Source of the DNA: Sulfitobacter sp. DSM 110093
GTDB lineage: Bacteria > Pseudomonadota > Alphaproteobacteria > Rhodobacterales > Rhodobacteraceae
Direction: 5' to 3'
Assembly (NCBI RefSeq): GCF_022788715.1
Contig: NZ_CP085167.1
Coordinates: 2,803,001 to 2,867,000 of the forward strand
DNA length: 64,000 nt
The position numbers were made by a program, and so were the translations under genes. Each line of letters starts with the position of its first letter. The first letter of the stretch is position 1. The notes under the pieces were generated by a model. The model made no database searches. It saw only the letters and a program-made list of their open reading frames with translations, and was not told where the DNA came from. Below, in pieces: positions 54,986 through 62,614 of the stretch.

Positions 54986-55477
54986 ATGAAAACCATCATT
55001 ATCGCAGCCTTGGCTGCCCTTCTCGCCCTGCCTGCCGCCGCACATGAATACAACGCGGGCGGTATCGTCGTTGATCACCCCATGGCTTTTGAAACACCCA
55101 AGACAGCCCGCGTCGGCGGAGGGTATCTCACCATCACCAACAATGGCGATAAATCCGACCGCCTGCTCGCAGTAAGCGCTGAAGGTTTCGACGAAGTTTC
55201 CCTCCATGAGACAACGACCGATGACATGGGCGTGGCGCGCATGTCGCATGTCGAGGGGATCAACCTGCCTGCGGGTGAGACCGTCACGCTTAAGCCCGGC
55301 GGGCTGCACGTCATGTTCATGGGCCTAGATGGCGACCCTTTCGAGGAAGGTGAGAAAATTCCTGCCACACTGACCTTTGAAAAGGCCGGGACGCTGGACG
55401 TGACCTTCAACGTCGAAAGCCGCCGGGGTCATAACGCCGGTGATATGGAACATTCCTCGCACGAGCACGAAAACTAA
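54986..55477 (+). CDS. Periplasmic copper chaperone PCuAC
   Basis: 163 aa from MKTIIIAAL, signal ending AAAHEY. The Cu(I) site is present as H-x11-M-x21-H-x-M (LHE, RM, LHVM), one residue longer in the first gap than the usual H-x10-M. GGGYLTITNNGDKSDRLL and KPGGLHVMFMGL are family blocks. The C-terminus is His-rich (HSSHEHEN), possibly another metal site. Such proteins deliver copper to cytochrome oxidase CuA/CuB. Confidence 0.92.
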   Translation: MKTIIIAALAALLALPAAAHEYNAGGIVVDHPMAFETPKTARVGGGYLTITNNGDKSDRLLAVSAEGFDEVSLHETTTDDMGVARMSHVEGINLPAGETVTLKPGGLHVMFMGLDGDPFEEGEKIPATLTFEKAGTLDVTFNVESRRGHNAGDMEHSSHEHEN

Positions 55478-55495
55478 ACCCTGAACATACCGAAA

Positions 55496-55870
55496 ATGCG
55501 CCGTAGGGCGTTGACCGGCCCCCTTCAGCACCTCTGCCTCTGGGCTTTGGTGCTGTTTTTCGGGGCGTTCTCGGCGCTTGCGCCGGGAACCATGCCAGAA
55601 CGCCAGCAAGGCGGGCTGACCATAGTCTTGTGCACCGGTTACGGGGTGAAAACCGTGACCATCGGCCCCGACGGCGAACCGATCACGCCTGAGCATAAGC
55701 CCTGCGACTGGAACCAGCACCTCGTTGCCGAGGTTCGTACAGCGCTGGAATTGCAGCCTCGAACCGTCAACTTTCACCCGGCCCCTGCCCCACCACCGGC
55801 CGCGATCAGACAGCCCAAACCGCGCCCCAGCGCAAGCAAACGCGCGCGGGCGCCGCCGAAGACCCTCTGA
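55496..55870 (+). CDS. DUF2946-like secreted protein 2
   Basis: 124 aa. Hydrophobic signal/anchor (LCLWALVLFFGAFSALAPG), then GLTIVLCTGYGVKTVTIGPDG and HKPCDWNQHL, the cysteine pattern of DUF2946 except that the second site has one Cys rather than a CxxC. The tail is Pro/Lys/Arg-rich. Starts 18 bp after PCuAC, so likely co-transcribed. Confidence 0.7.
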   Translation: MRRRALTGPLQHLCLWALVLFFGAFSALAPGTMPERQQGGLTIVLCTGYGVKTVTIGPDGEPITPEHKPCDWNQHLVAEVRTALELQPRTVNFHPAPAPPPAAIRQPKPRPSASKRARAPPKTL

Positions 55871-55910
55871 CGTCCAACTTACAAATTAATTCAGTCAGAG
55901 GACCAATTTA

Positions 55911-57320
55911 ATGGTTTCTATCGATCCCGCAGGCGCCGCGGCCCTGCAAAACGACAATACGCAACGCACGAACAGTTTCTACCGCGCCGCTTGGCGCTGG
56001 CATTTCTACGCGGGGCTCTATGTCATCCCTTTTTTCATAATGCTGGCCCTCACCGGGTTGGTAATGCTTTGGATCGCTTTTGTCGGCGGGCGTGATGGGG
56101 AGCGTATCTCTGTGATGCCCCAAGACGCGCCCCTTGCTGTCTCGGAACAGGCGGCCGCTGCACAGGCCAGCATAGAGGGCGGCACGCTCGTCCAATATGT
56201 CGCCCCACGCGCCGATGACTTGGCCGCGATCTTTCGGGTGGATGCGAATGATGTGGCAACCATGGTCGCCGTCGATCCCTATACCGCCGAAATCCTCGCC
56301 AGTTTCCCGCGGCGCAGTGGCTGGTATGACATGGCCGACAACATCCACGCCAACCTGCTGCTCGGCGTCACCGGCGACCGCATGATCGAAATCGCGGCCT
56401 CGCTTGGCATGGTGCTGATTGCGACCGGGCTCTACCTGTGGTGGCCGCGCGGCACCAGTTGGCGGGCGGCGCTGCTGCCCCGTCTGGGCCGTGGTCGTGC
56501 CTTGTGGAAATCTCTGCACGGGGCGATCGGTCTTTGGGTGTCGATCGTGCTGTTCTTCTTCCTGATCTCGGGCCTGTCGTGGGCCGGAGTCTGGGGGGAG
56601 AAAATGGTGCAGGCATGGGGCCAATTTCCGGCTGAGAAGTGGGATGCCCCGCTGTCGGATGACATCCATGCCAAGATGAACCACGGCCCCAAGGAAGTGC
56701 CATGGGCGCTAGAGCAAACGCCAATGCCCGCCTCCGGCAGTGATGCCGGGGTGGCCGGATTGGCCGAGGGCACGCCTGCCACGCTTGACACGATCGATGC
56801 GCTGGCGCGACAGATCGGATTTGACGCACGCTATCAGATGAACCTGCCGCAGGGCGAAGAGGGTGTCTGGACCCTAAGCCGGGATACGATGAACACCGAT
56901 GCGACCGACCCCACCAGCGACCGCACGGTGCATATTGATCAGCACACGGGCAATATCCTCGCCGATGTGCGCTATGCGGATTATTCGCTGGCGGGCAAGG
57001 CCATGGCCGTGGGCATCGCGCTGCATATGGGCACGCTGGGCTGGCCGAGCGTTCTGGCCAATACGCTGTTTTGTCTGTCGGTGATCTTTCTCTGCGTATC
57101 TGGCGTGGTAATGTGGTGGAAACGCCGCCCGGCAAATCCCGCAGGCTGGCTTTCGGCCCCGCCTGCGCCGCGTAACATGACGCTGTGGAAAGGCGCGGTT
57201 GTGGTCGGGCTGGCCGTGGCGCTGGCCTTTCCCATGGCGGGGATCACCCTGCTGGTCGTGGGTCTGCTGGATTGGCTGCTGCTGCGCCGCATTCCAGCGC
57301 TGAAACGCATGGTGTCCTGA
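55911..57320 (+). CDS. PepSY-domain membrane protein
   Basis: 469 aa, PepSY-associated TM family, often linked to siderophore reduction or periplasmic metal handling. Membrane segments: about residues 30-57 (AWRWHFYAGLYVIPFFIMLA), 155-175, 205-230, 365-395 and 430-455. Two PepSY-like parts lie in the periplasmic loops. WRWHFYAG and DIHANLLLG histidines and the SLHGAIGLW motif resemble haem-binding ferric-reductase-like members. Ends the metal locus. Confidence 0.85.
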   Translation: MVSIDPAGAAALQNDNTQRTNSFYRAAWRWHFYAGLYVIPFFIMLALTGLVMLWIAFVGGRDGERISVMPQDAPLAVSEQAAAAQASIEGGTLVQYVAPRADDLAAIFRVDANDVATMVAVDPYTAEILASFPRRSGWYDMADNIHANLLLGVTGDRMIEIAASLGMVLIATGLYLWWPRGTSWRAALLPRLGRGRALWKSLHGAIGLWVSIVLFFFLISGLSWAGVWGEKMVQAWGQFPAEKWDAPLSDDIHAKMNHGPKEVPWALEQTPMPASGSDAGVAGLAEGTPATLDTIDALARQIGFDARYQMNLPQGEEGVWTLSRDTMNTDATDPTSDRTVHIDQHTGNILADVRYADYSLAGKAMAVGIALHMGTLGWPSVLANTLFCLSVIFLCVSGVVMWWKRRPANPAGWLSAPPAPRNMTLWKGAVVVGLAVALAFPMAGITLLVVGLLDWLLLRRIPALKRMVS

Positions 57321-57326
57321 AATGCC

Positions 57327-57349
57327 GCCCGCCCCTTCGCGGGGCGGGC
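57327..57349. terminator. GC-rich hairpin between PepSY and aminotransferase genes
   Basis: GCCCGCCCC and GGGGCGGGC form a 9-bp stem with loop TTCGC between convergent genes; no T-run. Confidence 0.6.
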
Positions 57350-57362
57350 ATCCTCGCGGCCC

Positions 57363-58277
57363 TCAGGCCGTGTGCTGTTTGATCAGTTCTTTATAAAGCG
57401 CCTGAATGCGCTTGGTTAGGGGGCGCTCTCCGGTGCCGATGGCCTTGCCGTCAATCTCTGCCACCGGGGTCTGTGCGCCGAAAGTGCCGGTGAGAAAGGC
57501 TTCATCCGCGCCATAAGCCTCATAGAGCGAGAAGTTCTTTTCTTTCATCGGGATGCCGTTTTCATGGCACAGGTCGATCACCTTCTGCCGCGTCACGCCG
57601 TTCATGCAGTAGTCGCCCGTCGAGGTCCAAACCTCACCCCGCCGCACGATGAAGAAGTTGCAGGCATTGGTGGTGTTCACAAAACCATGCGGGTCAAGCA
57701 TCAGCGCCTCATCCGCGCCCGCTTCCTCGGCCTGAAGGCAGGCGATGATGCAGTTCAGCTTTGAGTGGCTGTTAAGCTTGGGGTCTTGGCTATGTGGCAG
57801 GCCGCGCACCTGTGGGACGCTCGCCAAACGAATGCCGGCCGATTGCAGGCGATCCACGGGTTTGGAATGCTCCATGATGATCACCAGCGTCGGGCCGGTG
57901 GTGCTGAGCGAGGGGTGCTGAAACGGTTTATCCTTGATCCCGCGGGTCAGCATCAGGCGGCAGTGCACGTCACTGTACATGTCGTTCGCCTCTGCCGTGC
58001 GGCGCAGCGCCTCGGCGATGCCGTCTTTGTCCAGGCCCACGTCGAGCGAGATTGCTTTGCAGGAATTAAAGAAGCGGTCCATATGCTCATCGAAGAACGC
58101 CCATGTGCCGTTATAGAGGCGCATGCCTTCCCAGATGCCGTCGCCTAGCATGAAGCCCGCGTCATAGACCGAGACCTTGGCTTCATCGCGGTGGACGATG
58201 TCGCCGTTGACGTAGATCTTGATGTCGCGGTTGCGGGCGTCTTCGTCAGCGGCGTGGGTGGTGGTGTGGTCGGTCAT
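57363..58277 (-). CDS. Class IV PLP aminotransferase (BCAT/D-amino acid type)
   Basis: 304 aa. FMLGDGIWEGMRLYNG near residue 45, catalytic Lys in NSHSKLNCI (about 170), GADEALMLDPHGFVNTTNACNFFIV and GVTRQKVIDLC for phosphate binding, and GTFGAQTPVAEIDG at the end. Closest by eye to branched-chain or D-alanine aminotransferases; the substrate cannot be chosen from sequence. Monocistronic. Confidence 0.87.
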   Translation of the reverse strand: MTDHTTTHAADEDARNRDIKIYVNGDIVHRDEAKVSVYDAGFMLGDGIWEGMRLYNGTWAFFDEHMDRFFNSCKAISLDVGLDKDGIAEALRRTAEANDMYSDVHCRLMLTRGIKDKPFQHPSLSTTGPTLVIIMEHSKPVDRLQSAGIRLASVPQVRGLPHSQDPKLNSHSKLNCIIACLQAEEAGADEALMLDPHGFVNTTNACNFFIVRRGEVWTSTGDYCMNGVTRQKVIDLCHENGIPMKEKNFSLYEAYGADEAFLTGTFGAQTPVAEIDGKAIGTGERPLTKRIQALYKELIKQHTA

Positions 58278-58388
58278 GGGAGGGGTCCGTTTGTGAGGGC
58301 GGTTGGCGTATTGATAGCAAAGCCGTTCAGGACTACCACCCCGGGCCCGTAAACAAGCCGCAGGCGCCGGGCCATCGCCTGCCCGCCC

Positions 58389-59195
58389 TCAGACCCGCCA
58401 GTTCAACACACGCCGTTCAACGAAAGCCACCACCGAAGACACCGCCACGCCCAGCAGCGACAGGATCACCACGCCTGCAAACAACCGCTCCAAATCATAC
58501 AGGCTTCCCGCCTGCAGAATATAGGCCCCAATCCCATATTCCGCGCCCAGCATTTCAGCCGCCACCAGCAGAATAATCGCGATCGTCAGCGAAATCCGCA
58601 GCCCCGAGAGGATCCCCGGCATCGCGCCGGGCACCACGATTTTCGAAACAATCGACCACCAACCGAGGCCGAAACTCTGCCCCATCCGGATCAGCACCCG
58701 GTCAACATTGTCGACCGCCGCATAGGTGGCAACCACCGTGGGCGTGAAGGTGCCAAAGGCGATGAGCGCGTATTTACTTGCCTCATCAATGCCGAACCAA
58801 ATGACAAACAGCGGCAGCAGCGCGATCTTGGGAATTGGGAAAATCGCTGCCACCAGCGGCACCAGACCCGCGCGGGCCAAGGAGAACAGCCCGATCAGCA
58901 CCCCAATCCCGATACCCAGTGAGGCACCGATCAGCGCGCCTACGGCCAGTCGGGTCAGCGAGGGGCCAAGATGTTTGAACAACATCCCCGACTGATAAAG
59001 CTCCTGAAACGTCAGCAAGACATCGCTGGGCCGAGGCAGCGTCAGGGCCGAGATAAAGCCGCTGCGCGTGCCCCATTCCGCCAGCAGGATCAGCACCACG
59101 AAAACCGCAAGCCCCACGCCCCGCCGCGTGCCGGGCTGGAAACCACCGCCGCGAAAGGTGACCTCGCGGGCATTTGCATCTGTCATCTCACCCAT
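58389..59195 (-). CDS. TauC/SsuC-like ABC permease
   Basis: 268 aa, six membrane segments. EAA-like loop GQSFGLGWWSIVSKIVVPGAMPGILSGL and ALLPLFVIWFGIDEASKYALIAF are typical of the nitrate/sulfonate/taurine family. Starts 8 nt inside the end of the ATPase gene. Substrate unknown; its binding protein is probably the one at 61473-62492. Confidence 0.88.
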   Translation of the reverse strand: MGEMTDANAREVTFRGGGFQPGTRRGVGLAVFVVLILLAEWGTRSGFISALTLPRPSDVLLTFQELYQSGMLFKHLGPSLTRLAVGALIGASLGIGIGVLIGLFSLARAGLVPLVAAIFPIPKIALLPLFVIWFGIDEASKYALIAFGTFTPTVVATYAAVDNVDRVLIRMGQSFGLGWWSIVSKIVVPGAMPGILSGLRISLTIAIILLVAAEMLGAEYGIGAYILQAGSLYDLERLFAGVVILSLLGVAVSSVVAFVERRVLNWRV

Positions 59196-59955
59196 CGATC
59201 AACTCCGCATCCGCCGCCGCGGCCTCATCACGCATCAAGCCCCAAAGGTGCTGTTGCTGCGCCTCCAACACCGGATCGCCGTGACGCCGCTCGGCCAAGG
59301 GCATGTCTAGCTCCACCACCTCGCGCAGCTCACCCGGACGGCGCGAGAGCACGACGATCTTATGCCCCAACCGCACCGCTTCAGCGAGGTTGTGGGTCAC
59401 ATAGACCGCCGTGAACGGCTGCCGCGTCCAGAGCGCCACAAGGTCGTCCATCAACAATTCGCGGGTCTGGCTGTCGAGCGCGCTCAGCGGCTCGTCCATC
59501 AGCATCACGGCAGGGTTCACCGCCAGTGCACGGGCAATCGCCACACGCTGCTTCATGCCGCCCGAAAGCTGTTTGGGCAGCGCATCGGCGAAATCGGTCA
59601 ACTTGGTCCGCGCCAGCACATCGGCGATAATCGCCTCGCGCTGCGCCTTGCCTAGCCCATGATCCTCCAGCACCAGCGCCACATTGCCGCGCACCGTGCG
59701 CCAAGGCAGCAGGGCGAAATCCTGAAAGATGTAGGTGAGCGGGTTCAGACAGCCCTCAGGCGCTTCGCCCATTTGAAGCACGCGTCCTTCGCTGGGCCGC
59801 TCCAAGCCGCCGAGCATGCGCAGCAAGGTAGACTTGCCACAGCCCGAAGGGCCAACGATGCAAACAATCTGGCCAGAGGGAATATCAAGCGTGATGTCAC
59901 GCAGCACTTGGGTATCGCCATAGTAATGGCTGACAGAGGAAAGCTTGAGGTCCAT
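59188..59955 (-). CDS. TauB/SsuB-like ABC ATPase
   Basis: 255 aa from ATG 59955; an in-frame TTG at 59973 is less likely because AAAAGGGCGG precedes the ATG. Walker A VGPSGCGKSTLLRML, Q-loop IFQDFALLPWRTV, signature LSGGMKQRVAIARAL, Walker B VMLMDEPLSALD and THNLAEAV switch. Confidence 0.9.
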   Translation of the reverse strand: MDLKLSSVSHYYGDTQVLRDITLDIPSGQIVCIVGPSGCGKSTLLRMLGGLERPSEGRVLQMGEAPEGCLNPLTYIFQDFALLPWRTVRGNVALVLEDHGLGKAQREAIIADVLARTKLTDFADALPKQLSGGMKQRVAIARALAVNPAVMLMDEPLSALDSQTRELLMDDLVALWTRQPFTAVYVTHNLAEAVRLGHKIVVLSRRPGELREVVELDMPLAERRHGDPVLEAQQQHLWGLMRDEAAAADAELIDG

Positions 59956-60036
59956 GCCGCCCTTTTCCGGCAAAAACGCCCCGCGCGCAATGTGCGATCC
60001 GCGTCCCGGCGCAACCGCCCTGCGCCGGTGGCGCGC

Positions 60037-61296
60037 TTAGGGCTGCTCACCCTCTTTACGGCTCAGCCCGTCCACCGCGATCCCGGCGGTAAAACCATGC
60101 ACCAAGGTCGACACGAGGATCGCAAACCCCACCATCGCCCAAAGCGGCTCTTCGTCCAGAAACTCCACCTTCCCCGCCGCATAGGCAAGGTAGTAGATCG
60201 ACCCGATCCCCCGGATGCCATAGAGCGCCACAACCCAGCGGGGGCGCGTCTCTAGCGGCGTTCCCAAAAGCGACAGCCACCCCGCCAAAGGGCGCACGAC
60301 AAAGATCAATGCCAGCACGATCACCGCACCGGCGAGGGTCAGATCGCTCAGCAAGGCAGGCAGCACCGCGCCGATTGCCACCAGCAAAAGCGCCGTAAGC
60401 GCATGTTCGACAGCTGCGGTGAAATCATGCAAACGGCGGTGGAATTCGTGGTCTGCCTCAACCCGCCGGATCACCAGACCGGCCACCGCCACGGCGATAA
60501 AGCCATAGCCTTCGACCAATTCCGTCGTGCCATAGCACAAAAGCACCCCTGCCAAGGCCACCACCCCTGAGGAGGTATCCGCCAGAACCGCCTTGCGCGG
60601 CACGGCGAACAACACCTGCCCCAAGGCCCAACCGCCCGCCGCGCCCATCACGGTGCCGACAGAGATGCGCCAAAAGACGTCTCGCGCCAGCCACTCCACG
60701 CCCCAAGTCGCCGGGGCCAAGCCTTCGGCTGCGACCAGAATACCAAGGTAGACGAAGGGAAAGGCCAAACCATCGTTCAGCGCCGCCTCTGTGGTCAGGG
60801 CAAAACGCACCGGATGTTCGCCCCCTTCCTGCGGCGGGCCGACCTGCACGTCAGCGGCCAAAACCGGATCGGTGGGTGCCATCACCGCGCCCAGTAAAAT
60901 CGCCCCGGCTGCGGTCATCCCCGCAAAGGCCCAGCCCATCAGCGCGACCGACAGGATCGTCAGCGGCATGGTCAGCGCCAAGAGCCGCGCCGTTGGACCC
61001 CAGCGGGACCAGTCCGAGAGTTTATCAATGCGCAGCCCCGTCGCGAATAAGGCGACGATCACGCAAAGCTCTGACACCATCTCCCACGGGAAGGGATAGA
61101 TGCGCGGGTCGGGGAATATCGGCACACCGGGGACTAGGGCGAAAATACCCATGCCCAAAAGGATCAAAAGCCCTGATGCCGCGGGCTCGCGTCGGCTGAC
61201 AAATCGCGGCAGCCAATGAGCAAGGATGACAACCGCCCCGACGGCCCCCAAGGCGAAATGATAGCCGTCTAGGGCGAAAAAGCTGCCGTCGCTCAC
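60037..61296 (-). CDS. CPA1-family cation:proton antiporter (NhaP type)
   Basis: 419 aa with about 12 membrane segments. The ion-binding Asp pair region AVMAPTDPVLAADVQVG and EAALNDGLAFPFVYLGI are CPA1 signatures. RWVVALYGIRGIGSIYYLAYA is a late conserved segment. Exchanges Na+ or K+ for H+, fitting a marine habitat. It lies between the binding-protein gene and the ATPase/permease pair on the same strand, splitting the ABC system. Confidence 0.9.
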   Translation of the reverse strand: MSDGSFFALDGYHFALGAVGAVVILAHWLPRFVSRREPAASGLLILLGMGIFALVPGVPIFPDPRIYPFPWEMVSELCVIVALFATGLRIDKLSDWSRWGPTARLLALTMPLTILSVALMGWAFAGMTAAGAILLGAVMAPTDPVLAADVQVGPPQEGGEHPVRFALTTEAALNDGLAFPFVYLGILVAAEGLAPATWGVEWLARDVFWRISVGTVMGAAGGWALGQVLFAVPRKAVLADTSSGVVALAGVLLCYGTTELVEGYGFIAVAVAGLVIRRVEADHEFHRRLHDFTAAVEHALTALLLVAIGAVLPALLSDLTLAGAVIVLALIFVVRPLAGWLSLLGTPLETRPRWVVALYGIRGIGSIYYLAYAAGKVEFLDEEPLWAMVGFAILVSTLVHGFTAGIAVDGLSRKEGEQP

Positions 61297-61413
61297 TGAA
61301 CGTTCCCGTCTACTGGTCAGGGGCTTGGCCCTGTATCAGCTTCAAAGGTATCTTTACGGGGCGGCATTGCCAGTCACGCCCGCCTAAAATCGCCCCTGCG
61401 CGCGGCCAAAAAC

Positions 61414-61442
61414 AAAGGCGCGCCCATTTCGGACGCGCCTTT
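61414..61442 (-). terminator. Terminator after the ABC binding-protein gene
   Basis: AAAGGCGCG and CGCGCCTTT form a 9-bp stem with an 11-nt loop, followed on the minus strand by TTTGTTTTTGG. It separates the binding-protein transcript from nhaP. Confidence 0.85.
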
Positions 61443-61472
61443 TAGAATGACTTCAAAACGCCAGTGGCGCGC

Positions 61473-62492
61473 TTAGCTGCCCGCCGTCTCGACATAAGAG
61501 GTGTCGACCAGCGTCTCCAGCGTGATGTCGCTGTCGACCAGCCCTTCGGACTGAAACCAATCCAACTGGTCGCGTACAGAGGCGACGTTCAACTTGGCAC
61601 CTTCGTTCAACCGCATGGTGCCGTTGATGATTGAGGGTGCTGCCTTGTCGCGCGGGCGGTCGGTGTAGACATATTTATGGATCAGATCGACCATCTCATC
61701 CACGCCCGCATCGCCGCTGTCCTTGGCGATCATCGCGGCGTTATAGTCGGCGACACCTTTGGAATAGCCCGCAAGGAAATTCTTGGTCATCTCCTGCTCA
61801 TCGCTGGCGTTCTTGGTCGAAGTAAAGACCGTGGTCACCTGATAATCCGGCAGATAGGCCGCCACATCGCCGATGATATGAACGGCACCCGACCCGGCCA
61901 ACGGCTTGGCGATATGCGGCACGATCGACCACGCATCGATCTGGCCCGACTTCAGTGCACCGATCACCGCGCCGACCTTTTGCAGCGGCTTGAATTTGAG
62001 GTTGATCCCCTCGGCCTCAGCCATTTTGGAGCCCATGTAGTGGAAGGACGACCCCGCCTGCGTCATGCCAAAGCTTTTGCCATCCAGCATGCCGGGTTCG
62101 GTGATGCCGGCCTGATAGGCCGCGTCGGAGACGAGGAACTTCTGCCCGTCGATGCCCTGCTCTTCTTGCAGCGCGCCACCGATGACCTTGACCGCGCCCT
62201 TTTGCGCCAAGGACACCAGACCGCCGGAAATCGCCGTTACCGCATAATCCACATCGCCGCTGGCAATCGCCACGGCCATCGGCTGCGCGGCCTCGAAAAA
62301 GCGCAGTTCAACGTCCAGCCCGGCGTCTTTGAAATAGTCCCGCTCAAAGCCGACAAAGCTGCCCGCGTGGCTGGTGAAACGCAGCGCGCCCACGGTGATC
62401 TTGCGGTTCTGCGCCAATGCCGGTGCCGCCAGCCCGACGGCGGTTGCAGCGCCCAAGGTTGCGATGGCCTGACGGCGGTTGAACAGGGTCAT
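61473..62492 (-). CDS. ABC binding protein (SsuA/TauA/NMT1-like)
   Basis: 339 aa from ATG 62492, after GGAGGAG. The signal contains a double-Arg (FNRRQAIATLGAATAVGLAA), a possible Tat signal, ending ALAQ. The mature protein is an NMT1/ABC-aliphatic-sulfonate-type fold (ITVGALRFTSHAGSFVGFERDYFKDAGLDVEL in parts; SGDVDYAVTAISGG; LKSGQIDAWSIVPH). Substrate unknown. Divergent from the dehalogenase gene over 122 bp, so joint control is plausible. Confidence 0.87.
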   Translation of the reverse strand: MTLFNRRQAIATLGAATAVGLAAPALAQNRKITVGALRFTSHAGSFVGFERDYFKDAGLDVELRFFEAAQPMAVAIASGDVDYAVTAISGGLVSLAQKGAVKVIGGALQEEQGIDGQKFLVSDAAYQAGITEPGMLDGKSFGMTQAGSSFHYMGSKMAEAEGINLKFKPLQKVGAVIGALKSGQIDAWSIVPHIAKPLAGSGAVHIIGDVAAYLPDYQVTTVFTSTKNASDEQEMTKNFLAGYSKGVADYNAAMIAKDSGDAGVDEMVDLIHKYVYTDRPRDKAAPSIINGTMRLNEGAKLNVASVRDQLDWFQSEGLVDSDITLETLVDTSYVETAGS

Positions 62493-62614
62493 GATCTCAC
62501 TCCTCCAATTTTGCCGCAGCATGGTCGGCGGCTGCGCCGAAAGTCAAGCGAGAGCGCCCTCAGCGACCACAACCAGGACTGGCATCTCATTTCAAAGCAT
62601 GGCATCGATTTGCC
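62493..62614. promoter_or_regulatory. Divergent region: binding protein / reductive dehalogenase
   Basis: 122 bp between divergent genes must hold both promoters. I see no clear -35/-10 pair or operator repeat. Confidence 0.35.
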
